From NCBI RefSeq assembly GCF_023973825.1, contig NC_090127.1, positions 1,150,001-1,214,000 of the forward strand: DNA of 64,000 nt. Direction: 5' to 3'. Source of the stretch: Plasmodium brasilianum (lineage: Eukaryota > Apicomplexa > Aconoidasida > Haemosporida > Plasmodiidae). Below are positions 1 to 11,453 of the stretch, in pieces. Within the stretch, counting starts at the first letter, position 1; every line of letters begins with the position of its first letter. Position numbers and translations under genes: made by a program. The notes below the pieces were generated by a model. The model did not search any database. It saw nothing but the letters and a program-made list of their open reading frames with translations, and was not told where the DNA came from.

Positions 1-592
1 TTTATCAATAAATGTTGAAGCAATTGAACTATGCATTGTCCATCTATATATATTGTGTATATTAATATCATGTAAAGGAAACTCAATTAATTTATTTATT
101 ATTTCAAGGCATTTACTTTTGTTACTATAAATTTCTGCTTCTTTTATATTTATATATGGCATATGCAAAATAAAATCTCCATCTCTGTAATTATGGCAAA
201 CTAAAATACCTATGTATTTATTAAATAAAAAATATAACATAGAAGGATTATATCTTACTAATTTTACTAAAATGGTTGAACTGAAATGTATATTTATAAA
301 CTTCATGTAATCTTTCTTATTCTCATCGTTAATATTCAATTCCTCCTTTATGCTACTTTTTCCTCCTTCGCAAACAAAAACGTAATTACTTAAAATTACT
401 TCCTCTTCATGGTTATATAAGTTTTTAACCCTTGTTATTACTATACCGTTTGAACAACTTTCCCTCTCCTCTAAGAAATACACATTATTATTTTTGCCTC
501 CACCCACGCAACCGCTACTTCCAGCGCTACCATCACTACTACCACTACTACCACTACTACCACTACTACCACTACTACCACTACTACCACTA

Positions 593-623
<31 letters not shown>

Positions 624-1395
624 CACTACTTCTAATGCTTCCAATATCACCCTTATCGGCAGACTGGTACTTGTTGCCTTTTTCTTCCTTGTTATTTCTA
701 GCGCTCTCAAAATGAAGTCCATTTTTCAGTTCATTCATGTTCCAAAAGTTTACGTATTCGTATCCCATTAAGAATTCGGATGGATCATATGTAAAAAAAT
801 TATCATATAATAATTCTCCTCCCTCATTTTCCCGATCCCTGTAAGATAAATTATTAGGGTTACCCGATTTATCCTTTAAGCTGGATTTATTATATATACT
901 TTTTAAAATTTTATGGGTCGATAACTTCAACCGCATATTTTTTAAAAATTCCCTTTTTTGGATACTATTACATTTTACTTTATTTAGATAATAGTTATAC
1001 AGGATTCCTAATAATTTATATTGAGATAAATGAGTTACTTTCGATGGACTTATATCTTCATAATACGTGTCTTTATAAGTGTATTTGTTATAAAAATTAT
1101 TATAAGATATTATAGTTTTATCTTTTTTAATACTTAAGCCATATTGAAAAGTCTTCCATAAATTTAAATCCTCTGTTTCGTTCAGGAAACATTTATCTAA
1201 GTGGAAAATGCTTCTCCATGCCTCCATAGTTTGATTATTATAATAATGTGCTTTGGGTGTCTTTCCTATGCATTTATCTTTTTCAATTAATATGTGAGGT
1301 ATCTTATGCTTCTGTAAATACATGCCTGTTGTTATTCCAGTGGGTCCACCCCCAATAATTAGAACGAACGTTTTTCTGACTTTCATTTTGTTCAT
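1..1395 (-). CDS. FAD-dependent monooxygenase, 3'-truncated
   Basis: This reads as a class A flavoprotein monooxygenase of the FAD_binding_3 type, which uses FAD and NAD(P)H to hydroxylate a substrate I cannot predict. The start is the first ATG (1393-1395), followed by a textbook FAD Rossmann fold at residues 8-20 (FVLIIGGGPTGITTG). The frame stays open to base 1, giving at least 465 codons. The C-terminal GD-type FAD motif and the stop lie outside the window. A long loop near residues 255-290 is a Gly-Ser-Ser repeat (bases about 537-632) of the kind common in Plasmodium proteins. A P. falciparum chromosome 8 orthologue adjoins importin beta, from memory. The family call is confident; the substrate is unknown. 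Confidence 0.82.
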
Positions 1396-2697
1396 TTTTC
1401 ACATTATTTTGCATTATTTTATTTTTTCCCCGATTAGTTCCGAATTTTTTCCTATTTTCCCCCCTTCTTTTTCCTCTGTTTTTTTTCCTAAATTTTTTAT
1501 ATTTGTTTCTATATATTTTTCCTATTTTTTTCTATATATTTTTCCTATTTTTTTCTATATATTTTCCCTATTTTTTTCTATATATTTTCCCTATTTTTCT
1601 CCCTTTTTTAAGCTATTCTTAACTAGTCTTTATAATGTTTTATCCAGGCTTTTGCTTTTAACTGGCTTAAAGGAGCGTAGTTATTTTTGTTTCTTCTCCT
1701 CCCTGTTATGTTTTATCTCAATTTTTTTTTTTTTTTTTTTTTTTTATCGTATAATTTTTCTCTCCCATGGTCATGCTCTTCTTTTCCTGACCACTTGACC
1801 ATTTCCATTTCTTTATCCTTCACTTTTCTCTATTCTTCTGCTTAGCATTTTAATTACTCATATATAATACTTTACATCAAATTTATTCCTTCATTTGCTA
1901 TTTAAAAAAGAACAATTTTTATATTTCACAAGAATTTTATACTATCTCTGGATTATGTATGATTTCATATTATTCCAACAGTGAATTTAAAAAAAAAAAA
2001 ATTTTTTGTATTTTTTTTTTATTTTTAAAGTTTGCTCTTCTACGTATGTTCTTTTTTAACTGCTCATAATATTTTTCTTGTATTGTAAAATACTTGTAGA
2101 AAAAAAAAATAAAAATAAAAAAAATAAAAAAAATAAAAAAAACAAACAAAACCAGCAGAACAATTTACTGCAAAATGAAAATAGAAAAATGGACTTTTTT
2201 CCAATTTTTGAGCTTTTAGCACACTCCAGTATAGTCTGTTTCATTCCCAACTGATAAATGATCAAATAGTACAATTCTATTAAGTTAAAATATACTGATG
2301 ACGTAGTAGAGCGTCATTTTCGTTAGTGTGTAGGCATATATAATGCGTGCACACTACTTACATGAAAACTACGTACGACTTACATTCACACATATATAAA
2401 ATATACATTCGTACACACATGTAATTGTTCAGAAACAGAACCCCCACTATTTAACTAGCTCAGTAGTTTCATATATAAACCAAAAAACTTAATGCACATA
2501 TTTCAGTGAAGTTTATTTTTAAATAATGTCACCCTGTATACATTTTACAAAATTTTGAAAAATAATATTTTAAAAATAAGGTGTAATATTGGTACTAAAG
2601 TTTGTTTATTACTTAATTGAAAATATTCGGAGTTAAATAGATTTGGAAAAAAAAAAAAAGACAAAGAAACAAACATACAAGTTAAGCAGTAAATGAA

Positions 2698-2889
2698 GGC
2701 AAGAAGTGCACAAGTGTAGAAGTAAAAAAGGCAAGAAGTGCACAAGTGTAGAAGTAAAAAAGGCAAGAAGAGAACAAGAATAGAAGTAAAAAAGGCAAGA
2801 AGAGAACAAGTGTAGAAGTAAAAAAGGCAAGAAGTGAACAAGAATAGAAGTAAAAAAGGCAAGAAGTGAACAAGAATAGAAGAAAAGAA
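2698..2889. repeat. 32-bp minisatellite, six copies
   Basis: Six head-to-tail copies of a purine-rich 32-bp unit, starting GGCAAGAAGTG and ending AGAAGTAAAAAA. Copies differ at a few fixed positions (TGCACAAGTGT versus GAACAAGAATA), so two sub-variants alternate. The unit is not a multiple of 3, so all minus frames read as low-complexity Leu/Phe/Ser ORFs; I treat those as artefacts. Confidence 0.9.
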
Positions 2890-3663
2890 GTATAGAAGGA
2901 AGAAAGCCACAAAAGACTATAGGGAGGAAATTTAATTAGTGCAATGAGATGGGATTTACTTAATGCACGAAGATAAAATCGGATTAAAGTATGAAAAAAA
3001 AAAAAAATATAGTATAATAATATTAAGCACAAATAAGTGTAATGTTTATACAGATTATGTCTTATTAATTAGCTTAGGGCTTTTAAAATTTTAAGAAAAA
3101 TATATAAAAGATACAATAGTGCGAAAACTGAAAAAACAACTAATGGAAAAAACATATACAAAAGTAAATGTGTATATGTATGGATATAAATGATTATAAT
3201 TCAAAAGATAGAGTTAAAACAGTTTAATGAGGTATTTTCTTCATTTTTAGATTAGAAACAGTAAAAGAAAAAGTTTAATTAGAAAAAAAAAAAAAAATAA
3301 AGTTGAAGGCATGTATGTATGTACACACATGCAGATAATATGAAAATTTTCGCTTTAAAAATATGAAAGTGAAAAATTCGAAAAATATTACTATATTTTA
3401 ATTATAGAAATAAAACTAAAATAAATAGTATAATGCAGTTATTAATTTTAAATGAAATGTACTATGTATAAAAAAAAAAAAAAAAAAGAATTATTATAGA
3501 AAGAAGCGTGTTGTGGAGCTGGCATATAAACACGATGTTTATATGAGTAAGGAAAATAATAAATTAAATGGAAGTAAGATAAGAAGAAAAGCCAGTGGAG
3601 GCAATAAGAATAGAGAGGATGGAATAAACGAAGGATCATTTGGAAATATGACAACAGGGATAA

Positions 3664-3815
3664 AGAAATTAAGAAGTAAATAAATTGAGAAGTAAATAAA
3701 CTGAGAAGTAAATAAATTGAGAAGTAAATAAATTGAGAAGTAAATAAATTGAGAAGTAAATAAATTGAGAAGTAAATAAATTGAGAAGTAAATAAAATGA
3801 GAAATAAATAAAATA
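3664..3815. repeat. 16-bp minisatellite, about nine copies
   Basis: Tandem copies of GAGAAGTAAATAAATT with rare single-base changes, decaying into related A-rich sequence at the right edge. Confidence 0.88.
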
Positions 3816-3861
3816 AGTAATAAATTAATTATATGGCAAAGAAATTATGATGTAAGCAATT

Positions 3862-4025
3862 GTAGTTTATAAATAATGAGGCTAAGAAATATAGTTTATA
3901 AATGATGAGGCTAAGAAATATAGTTTATAAATGATAAGGTAAGGAAATCTAGAAGTATATAAATGAAGAGGCAAAGAAATGTAGTATATAAATGATGAGG
4001 CAAAGAAAGCAGAAGAATATAAATG
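3862..4025. repeat. 29-bp degenerate minisatellite, five to six copies
   Basis: Units begin TAGTTTATAAATGATGAGGC and end with AAGAAATA-like sequence. The last copies diverge and vary in length. The array lies directly beyond the 16-bp array but shares no unit with it. Confidence 0.75.
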
Positions 4026-4794
4026 AAGAATTTAAGGTGTTCAGAAAATTCAAAGTTGAATTGCAAAGTTTAGGAAATAGGAAGTTCAGAATTTGAGAAT
4101 TTTAAAAATTAGGACGAAATAGAGAAGGATAAGAAATCAGACGGGAAGAAAAAAAAAACAATGTGAATTAACGAGAAAAAAGGAAAGTAGAATATTTGTT
4201 AAATTAGAAGCAAACTGCGAAGTAGTATATAAATTAGTAAAAAAAGAAAAAAAAAAAAAAAAAAAAAAGAAGAAAAGAGAAGAGGAGAGAGAAAAGTGAT
4301 AAGAAGAAAAAAGAAAGAAAGAAAAAATATAAAAAGAAAAGGGAAAAAACAAATATATAAAAACATATAAAGTACGTGCGGAGGATGCGCAAAAAAAAAA
4401 AAAATTAAATTTTCAGATATGACAGATTATACACATACATAAAAAAATCCATACATACATACGTATACATATCTTGTTTTATATTAACACGTAATAAATG
4501 TTATTACTCCATTAATTAAAGAAATTTAATTTGTTTGAATTTTACCCTTTTTTTTTTTTTTTTTTTTTCTATTTTCCTTGGAATATTAAAACTACTGAAC
4601 TTCGAAATGTGTATACACAAATTTATACATACTCATGTGTGTTATACTTCCAAATATAAATGCATACATCCATTTGCTGTTTTCATAATATTGAAAGTAC
4701 CAGCGGATTTAAGACTACATTTACAATGTGCATACCCCACCAATGGGAATATATTAACATGCATATGTGTACACATACGTGCGTATGTGCTTTC

Positions 4795-7428
4795 TCATTT
4801 TTGGCCCAACCTCGCATTGCATATGCTCTTGAGCCACTTAATTTTGGAAACACAAGATTCACATTTTTCATCTCCTTGGCTAGACAAGATATCAATTTTC
4901 CCATAAACAGATATAATTAAATCAGTTAGTTTAGAATTTTCAATTAATTCATACCCATACGCATGCACCAGATCCCCCAAAAGAGATACGGCATTCTGGA
5001 AATTTTGTGCATTAAAATGATTTATCTCTTTTATTAGAATTAATTCAATTAGGTCTAAAATATTAGGTATATATACCTTGAGTTTTACTACTTCATTACC
5101 ATCAATTAGTGCATAAATAATATTACTGTAAGTTAGTAAGATAGCATCTCTTAACTCGAAAACATAATTAATCCAATCATCATTTTCTGGTGGTCCAGAA
5201 CTTATAGTAATCTTTGATGTTTCTGATAATATGTTAGCAAAAAAATTTAGATACCTAGAGAAATTTCTATTCAGTGCTGTAGCAATATCTCCTAACACTG
5301 TTAATATACTAATTTTTATAGAATCATGTACACCTATTGTTTTTAATGCATCCCATAAACATTCTAGAATTAATTCCATCTCTTTTTCATATTCAGATGT
5401 CCAAGGTATACAAATATCTGATATCATTTCTATACATATTTTACATGTCGATGTTTCAGACACATTTCTTAATCCTTTAAATATAACATTTAGAAAAGTT
5501 TTAAGGTGTTCTCTAAAGTCTTCTGCCATTACATTTATAATAGCACTACATGCTAATAAAGCATCTTCACATATATCTGTTCTAATTTCAAATAATCTAA
5601 ATATACACAAATATATTGGTTTAAGAAATGGTTTACATTGATTACCTAACCGATTAATTATAAATTGCATAGTACCACAATAATACCCTTGTAATGATTT
5701 CACTTCTTCTGTTAATGCATTAAGATAAGTATTTGTTAATAAATACATCATATGGGATAATAATTCAATCATAAATTTAAAACAATTATCAGAAACATTT
5801 AAAATAACTACATTTAGTGCATTAAAAGCTGCTTCTCTTAAATTTCTTGTATCTGCATCTTCCCTTGATGTAACATCTATCAATTTTTTACATAATACAC
5901 AAAAAGAATCATCTAATGCTGTCCCATAACTATTTGTTAGTTTATTATATGAACTCCTTTTATTAACTGCTAATTGATTGAAAACCCAACAAACATTAGC
6001 TGCTACTCTAGGGTAGTCATTTAATCTTTCTAATAATATCCCATACAAGGAATTGCTATCATTATAATTACCTAACACATTATAAATTATTTCAGAATGA
6101 TATGTAGTAATTTTTCCAATAGTCCAAGCAGCAGTATCACGAACAGAAACAGATGGATCTCTCAATACTTCTGACAATTGACCAACTGATTCTTCTACTA
6201 AAGGTTTCAATTTTTCAGTATCTGGTCCTTCCATTATTGAACCATATGCTAATACAGCTGCATCTCTTCTTCTCCAGTCTTCATGTATAAAATTTTCTTC
6301 TACGAAAGATATAACTGGTTCAACTATATCATTTTTTAATAATTGTGCACTTAAGGAAAGAAAAGTAGCTGAAGCCATGGATAAAGTCCATGCATCAATA
6401 TCTATATCTTCACTCTCTTGTGTTATCATTGCATTAAATATTTTTGGCAATAAAAATACCATTGCTTGTTTTACTATATTATGATTTTTTTTCCCTTCTT
6501 GTAGTTCATATTGATCTATAAATGTTTCTTCTTCACATACAGTATTCCAAAATTCTATGGCACTTATAGCTATTCGTTCATTGTCTGATTCAATAGCTAC
6601 CCATGTTAATGGTCCTATAGCATACATATATGCATCTAAGTAAGAATAAAAATAACTAACAATATTTATTAAACATTCATATGCTGCTATTTGCACGGTT
6701 GCTCTTTCATTATCTTTACATCCATCTATTACTGTTTTCATTATTATATCTCTTTCTACTTGAGTTTTAAAATTTTGGTCTATAAAAGACATTAAGTTAT
6801 ATAATACTTTCATATTTGCGCAATGTATTGATTCTTCAGCTGGTTCACATAGAGAATTTATGATAGCTGTTAATATTAAATCTAAATCTGGTTGTGTAAA
6901 CACATATTTTGTTTTACTTTCATTGCATATATCTGCAATATCTTCAGTTAAATAAGCTAAACACACAGTTGAGGATTTTTTTGTATATGCATTTTTTTCA
7001 ATAATATTATTTACTAGTTTATGTAATAATTCGGACGATTTATTATGTGATAATTCTATTTTAGTTATAATAGATATTATTTGACAAGCAGTACCGATAA
7101 CTACTTTTTCCCCTTGTTGACTTAATAAAAGTAATAATGAATTTTTTAATTCATTTTTTATATCTTCAGGAAAATTATCCCATGATCTAGCTTTTTCTTC
7201 ACTTTCATAATTATCTTTAGCTGTAAATGCATTTTTTATTAATAACCCTGCAATTTGCCTTAAGTATGGATCATTCTGTCCTTTACAAAATTCGTTAGAT
7301 AATTGATTTATATACTGAACAAAATTCGTTTCTTTTGCTTGCTTTAACTTTGATTCTGCTTCAGATCGAATATCTATATTTGGATCTACTGTTGCATATA
7401 ATATTTGTGCAATATTGCTTGTTTCCAT
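4795..7428 (-). CDS. Importin subunit beta (karyopherin beta 1)
   Basis: An 877-residue karyopherin beta that would carry importin alpha/NLS cargo through nuclear pores and release it on Ran-GTP binding. The N-terminal importin-beta (Ran-binding) domain spans roughly residues 20-100, with the expected AESKLKQA start and LRQIAGLLIKN segment. The rest is continuous HEAT-type helical repeats, including clear units such as VRDTAAWTIGKI and YPRVAANVCWVFNQLA near residues 425-480. Length matches human and yeast importin beta (about 860-876). The start is an ATG (7426-7428) with A-rich upstream sequence. One exon, with none of the Asn-rich inserts seen in neighbours, as expected for a conserved housekeeping protein. 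Confidence 0.95.
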   Translation of the reverse strand: METSNIAQILYATVDPNIDIRSEAESKLKQAKETNFVQYINQLSNEFCKGQNDPYLRQIAGLLIKNAFTAKDNYESEEKARSWDNFPEDIKNELKNSLLLLLSQQGEKVVIGTACQIISIITKIELSHNKSSELLHKLVNNIIEKNAYTKKSSTVCLAYLTEDIADICNESKTKYVFTQPDLDLILTAIINSLCEPAEESIHCANMKVLYNLMSFIDQNFKTQVERDIIMKTVIDGCKDNERATVQIAAYECLINIVSYFYSYLDAYMYAIGPLTWVAIESDNERIAISAIEFWNTVCEEETFIDQYELQEGKKNHNIVKQAMVFLLPKIFNAMITQESEDIDIDAWTLSMASATFLSLSAQLLKNDIVEPVISFVEENFIHEDWRRRDAAVLAYGSIMEGPDTEKLKPLVEESVGQLSEVLRDPSVSVRDTAAWTIGKITTYHSEIIYNVLGNYNDSNSLYGILLERLNDYPRVAANVCWVFNQLAVNKRSSYNKLTNSYGTALDDSFCVLCKKLIDVTSREDADTRNLREAAFNALNVVILNVSDNCFKFMIELLSHMMYLLTNTYLNALTEEVKSLQGYYCGTMQFIINRLGNQCKPFLKPIYLCIFRLFEIRTDICEDALLACSAIINVMAEDFREHLKTFLNVIFKGLRNVSETSTCKICIEMISDICIPWTSEYEKEMELILECLWDALKTIGVHDSIKISILTVLGDIATALNRNFSRYLNFFANILSETSKITISSGPPENDDWINYVFELRDAILLTYSNIIYALIDGNEVVKLKVYIPNILDLIELILIKEINHFNAQNFQNAVSLLGDLVHAYGYELIENSKLTDLIISVYGKIDILSSQGDEKCESCVSKIKWLKSICNARLGQK

Positions 7429-10400
7429 TTTTATGGTATATTATTAAAACCTGTTATACAACGCGCAAAAATGAACGTGCAAATATGAACGAACAAAATT
7501 GAACGTACAAAATTGAATGTATAAATACTGCCCATATAATGCAACAACAACAAAAAAAAAAAAAATAATAATAAAATAAAAAAATAAGATAAAATAATAG
7601 TATGCGTGGAAATTATAAAAATGTGGGGAAAAAGGCCTAGTAAGTGAAAATAGACCAAATTGGACGAGGAAATGGGCAAAAAGGGATGAATAAATGTGGG
7701 GGTAATGAATATACTGTTAAAAATATTAAACTTATTATACTAGTCTGTAAGATAAATTCGAGTATATATATATATATATATATATAATGCAAGTATATAT
7801 TTACACAAACCTACACATTCATAAGCATATGAGCACATAACCACACTTATATAGGTATATTATACACATGTACATATATTTATATGCATTTATATGCATG
7901 TACATACATTTATATATATTTATACATGTATGGATGTACTTATATCCATATATATATATCTTTATCATTCGTTTTTGCCGATATAAATATGAAGATGGAT
8001 GTAACCAAATGAAGGACTGCTCGGAAAAAAAACTTGTTCACATAAGTATGTATAATACTTATATATATATATACATATATATACATGTATAAGTACATAT
8101 ATTCTAATATTTTTTTCCTTTTTTTTTATTCGTTAATTTCAAATTCCTTTTCCTTTTTTATTTTTTTTTTCAGAATATCTTTCTATCTATTTATTTTTTA
8201 CTTATCTTTTTTTCTTATTTTTCTGTAATACAAACCAGGTTTAATTTAAAATATGAAAAATTCACATATAAAAAAAATACAAACATATATATATATAAAT
8301 ATATAAACGCATATATATATATATATATATATATAAATACATTTATACATAATAAATACATAAATGTATGTATATATTATACTGTACAGCGAAATATACA
8401 AGATATACCGTATTACATTAAATATAGCGATTTGCATATATATAAATAAATAAATATATATATATATATAACACAAAAATACATAAATGATGGTACAAAA
8501 ACTTTTATATTTTTTTTTTTTTCATTTTTGCTAAAATTAGAATTTTTTAAAGCTTTACATATATTATATATGTATACTATGAATATATACATAGTATGTA
8601 CGTAATATGTATGTAGTATGTAAATATGTATGTACAGCTTTATATATGTATAGCATATATACATAATAAATATATAGGTATATATATATAAGTTAAACTA
8701 TGTATATATAAATAAGTTAAATGTATATATGAATATAAATTAAAAATGTACATGTACATATACATATATACATACACAATAGTTTAAATATGTACATACT
8801 AATTTTCATAAAATTAAATTTTTATAAAAATTGTGCGTTCATGTATATTACGAATAATGAGGTGTATAATAAATTATTAAAATATTTCTTTGCATATAAA
8901 TATATTAGTGAATACAATTATTGTATATTACTTTCTACGTAGTAGGGTGAATATATATAAATATTATGCACAAAAAATAAATACATAGGAATATTACATT
9001 TATATATAAATACATATATATATATATATATGCCTATAAGTAAGAAATTAGTATATAAATTTATGCATATATACATTTATATATATTTATATATATGTAT
9101 ATTGTATATATATTTAATCCTATATACTTTTAAACGTATGTTTTCCCTTAATTTAATATATAATTTTCTTTCTCTACCTTTGTTACATGTATTATTTTTT
9201 AATTATTCCTTTTGGAATATAAATAGAAAAGAATTATTATTTGTACAGAAGTATATATATATATATACGTACAAACATACGTACTGTCGTGTAGTTTATA
9301 AAATTAGGATGTATCTTTATAATTTTTTTTCTTAAAAATATCTACAGCAGTGCTAAGAAAAATAAACTTCTTTTAATAAAATAAAACTAATGTATTAGTT
9401 AAATTAAAAAAATGCATATGTAAATAATAGTATAATAAATACATAAAAAGAAAAAAAAATTAAGATAAAATAAAATAAAATAAAACGAATGTGTTTTAAT
9501 GAACACAAAAGTAGATAGTAATCTGATATAAATTTTTAAATATATTTATGCATATATATATAAATGCTTAAAAAATTTTTTTTTTTATCATGGAAAAAAT
9601 TACATATTTTTATATATTTTAATAAATAAATAAATATATATATATATATATATATCTTTTTTATGGTATAGATTTGCATACCCACGAACTCTGAAAATAT
9701 GTAGATGTATGAATGTGCACTTATTTTTATTTTAGATTTCGGTATATAACAAGTAAAAATACATATAAAATCGAAGTACACTTGTGAAGTACAGTAAAGT
9801 GTATCCATCTACCCAAGCTACAGCTTTTTAAACGGATTTTAATTTTCCCTTTTTTTCTCACTTTTCTTTTCTTTCGTTATTTCGTTTCTTCATTTGTCCC
9901 TTCGTTCGTTCTTTTGTTCTTTTGTTCCTTTGTTCGTTTTGTTCCTTTGTTCCTTTGTTCCTTTGTTCGTTTTGTTCCTTTGTTCATTTGTTCCTTTGTT
10001 CATTTGTTACTTTGTTCGTTTTGTTCCTTTGTTCGTTTTGTTCCTTCTCTCGTTCTTTCGTTCTTTCGTTATTTCGTTCTTTTTTTTTTTTTTTTTCCTT
10101 TTATGCATATGTTTCAATAACATCAACATACGTTTATTTGCATACGTTATAATACTTCACTCCTTTTATGTTCCTGTGGGGTTTACATATACATGTATAC
10201 CTTCCATACGTAAGTATATACGTATACTTATGTGAAGCACATATTATAAAAAAAAAAATTTGCACATAAAAAAATTATTACAAACTTAGGGTTTTCCAGT
10301 ATTTAGGACATGCAGCAGAATAAATTATAACTAACAATAAAAAAAAAATTATTGATACATGACGTTATTTTTTTTAATAGATTGTATTTTATATATATGT

Positions 10401-11453
10401 AGTTTCAATTTTTTTTTTTTTTTTTTACTCAACAAGCAATGCATAATATGTCAACATTGCTATACTGCGATATTATGATAAAACTTTTTGTGTACACAGG
10501 TATTTTTTTATTAGTATTATTATTAATACTATTATTATTATAAATACTATTATTATTATAAATACTATTATTATTATAAATACTATTATTATTATTAATT
10601 TTTTGTTTTTTTATATATATATTTTTTATTTTTATTTTATTTTATTTTACCCCGTTTTGTGCTTTATTCTCCTAATCGGTCTAATAGGTAAATATCTAAC
10701 TATCACAAATCCTTTTACCCTTAACTTTAGCAAGGGTGAATTAATAGTAGGATTAATGTGTTATATGTTTATTTTATTTTATTTTATTAATTTTTTTTAT
10801 TTTATCTCCAAATATAAATGCTGCAAACTGTCCTTGTAATAAGTCTGGTATGTAGTTTTTACATAAAAATTAAATACGTAAAATTGAAATGTATAAAATG
10901 ATAAAGGCGAGTATTTATATTTTTAATTATTTAATTTTTTTTTTTTTTACGAATCATTAAGTTGTAATAATTTAATGACAGAAAATAATGCGTAACATAT
11001 ATGAGTTCATAAAAAGTATAACAAACTGTCAAAAGGTTAAATGAATGATTAAATGTTGTTATTAAAAGTGCGGGTGAAATGAAATTTTAAGCTTACAAGA
11101 ATTTTGTTATATTTTTTTATTTAATTTTACACATAATCCAAAATATCGCTTTGTTTTTGAAGGCGCGTGCAAGTGCACTACATACATATTGTACGAAAGT
11201 GTTCACGTAGGTAAACATGCTCGTATGTATGTACGTAAGTTTGCACGCACGTATGTATATGCATATATATACTTATACGTAGATGCCCACTTAAATATAA
11301 TTTTATTAAGAGAACAGATAATCCTTTTATTAAAAAACAGGTGTTAACATTTAATTGTATTGTAAAGTAGAACATTTCTTAGCGAAAACATATATATGTA
11401 TTGCTTATATGTGTGTATACATGTCTATGAGTATTTATGTGGTTAAACCGCCT
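7429..11453. other. Intergenic spacer, microsatellite-rich
   Basis: The spacer lies upstream of importin beta and downstream of the helical-repeat gene. From 7760 to 9700 it is dominated by (TA)n and TATACA-type microsatellites that create Tyr/Ile ORFs in every frame. A possible two-exon small gene at 7868-8244 and a slightly G+C-richer island at 10650-10840 are discussed in the findings. A 101-codon plus-strand ORF at 9030-9335 is half microsatellite and is not accepted. No RNA gene was recognised. Confidence 0.55.
9896..10078. repeat. TTTGTTC-type pyrimidine minisatellite
   Basis: Imperfect tandem copies of short units related to CTTTGTTCGTTTTGTTC, ending in T-rich sequence. It produces overlapping Phe/Cys/Ser/Leu ORFs in all three plus frames, typical of a non-coding simple repeat. 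Confidence 0.8.

Larger units (their letters stand above)
1396..4794. other. Intergenic spacer with three minisatellites
   Basis: This spacer holds the 5' flank of the monooxygenase and the 3' flank of importin beta. It carries an imperfect repeat (CTATATATTTTTCCTATTTT type) at about 1506-1605, a T20 run near 1725 and the three arrays listed separately. A minus-strand ORF from an ATG near 2242 down to 2056 begins MKQTILECAKSSKIGKK and turns into poly-Phe/Leu. I could not decide whether that is a gene. Nothing else looks coding. Confidence 0.6.

Noticed and set aside
5231..5641. 136-codon plus ORF within importin beta
   Set aside because: It is antisense to a highly conserved coding region.
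8246..9808. Several Tyr/Ile-rich ORFs of 70-100 codons on both strands
   Set aside because: They are translations of (TA)n and TATACA microsatellites, appear in several frames at once and lack a start context or splice evidence.
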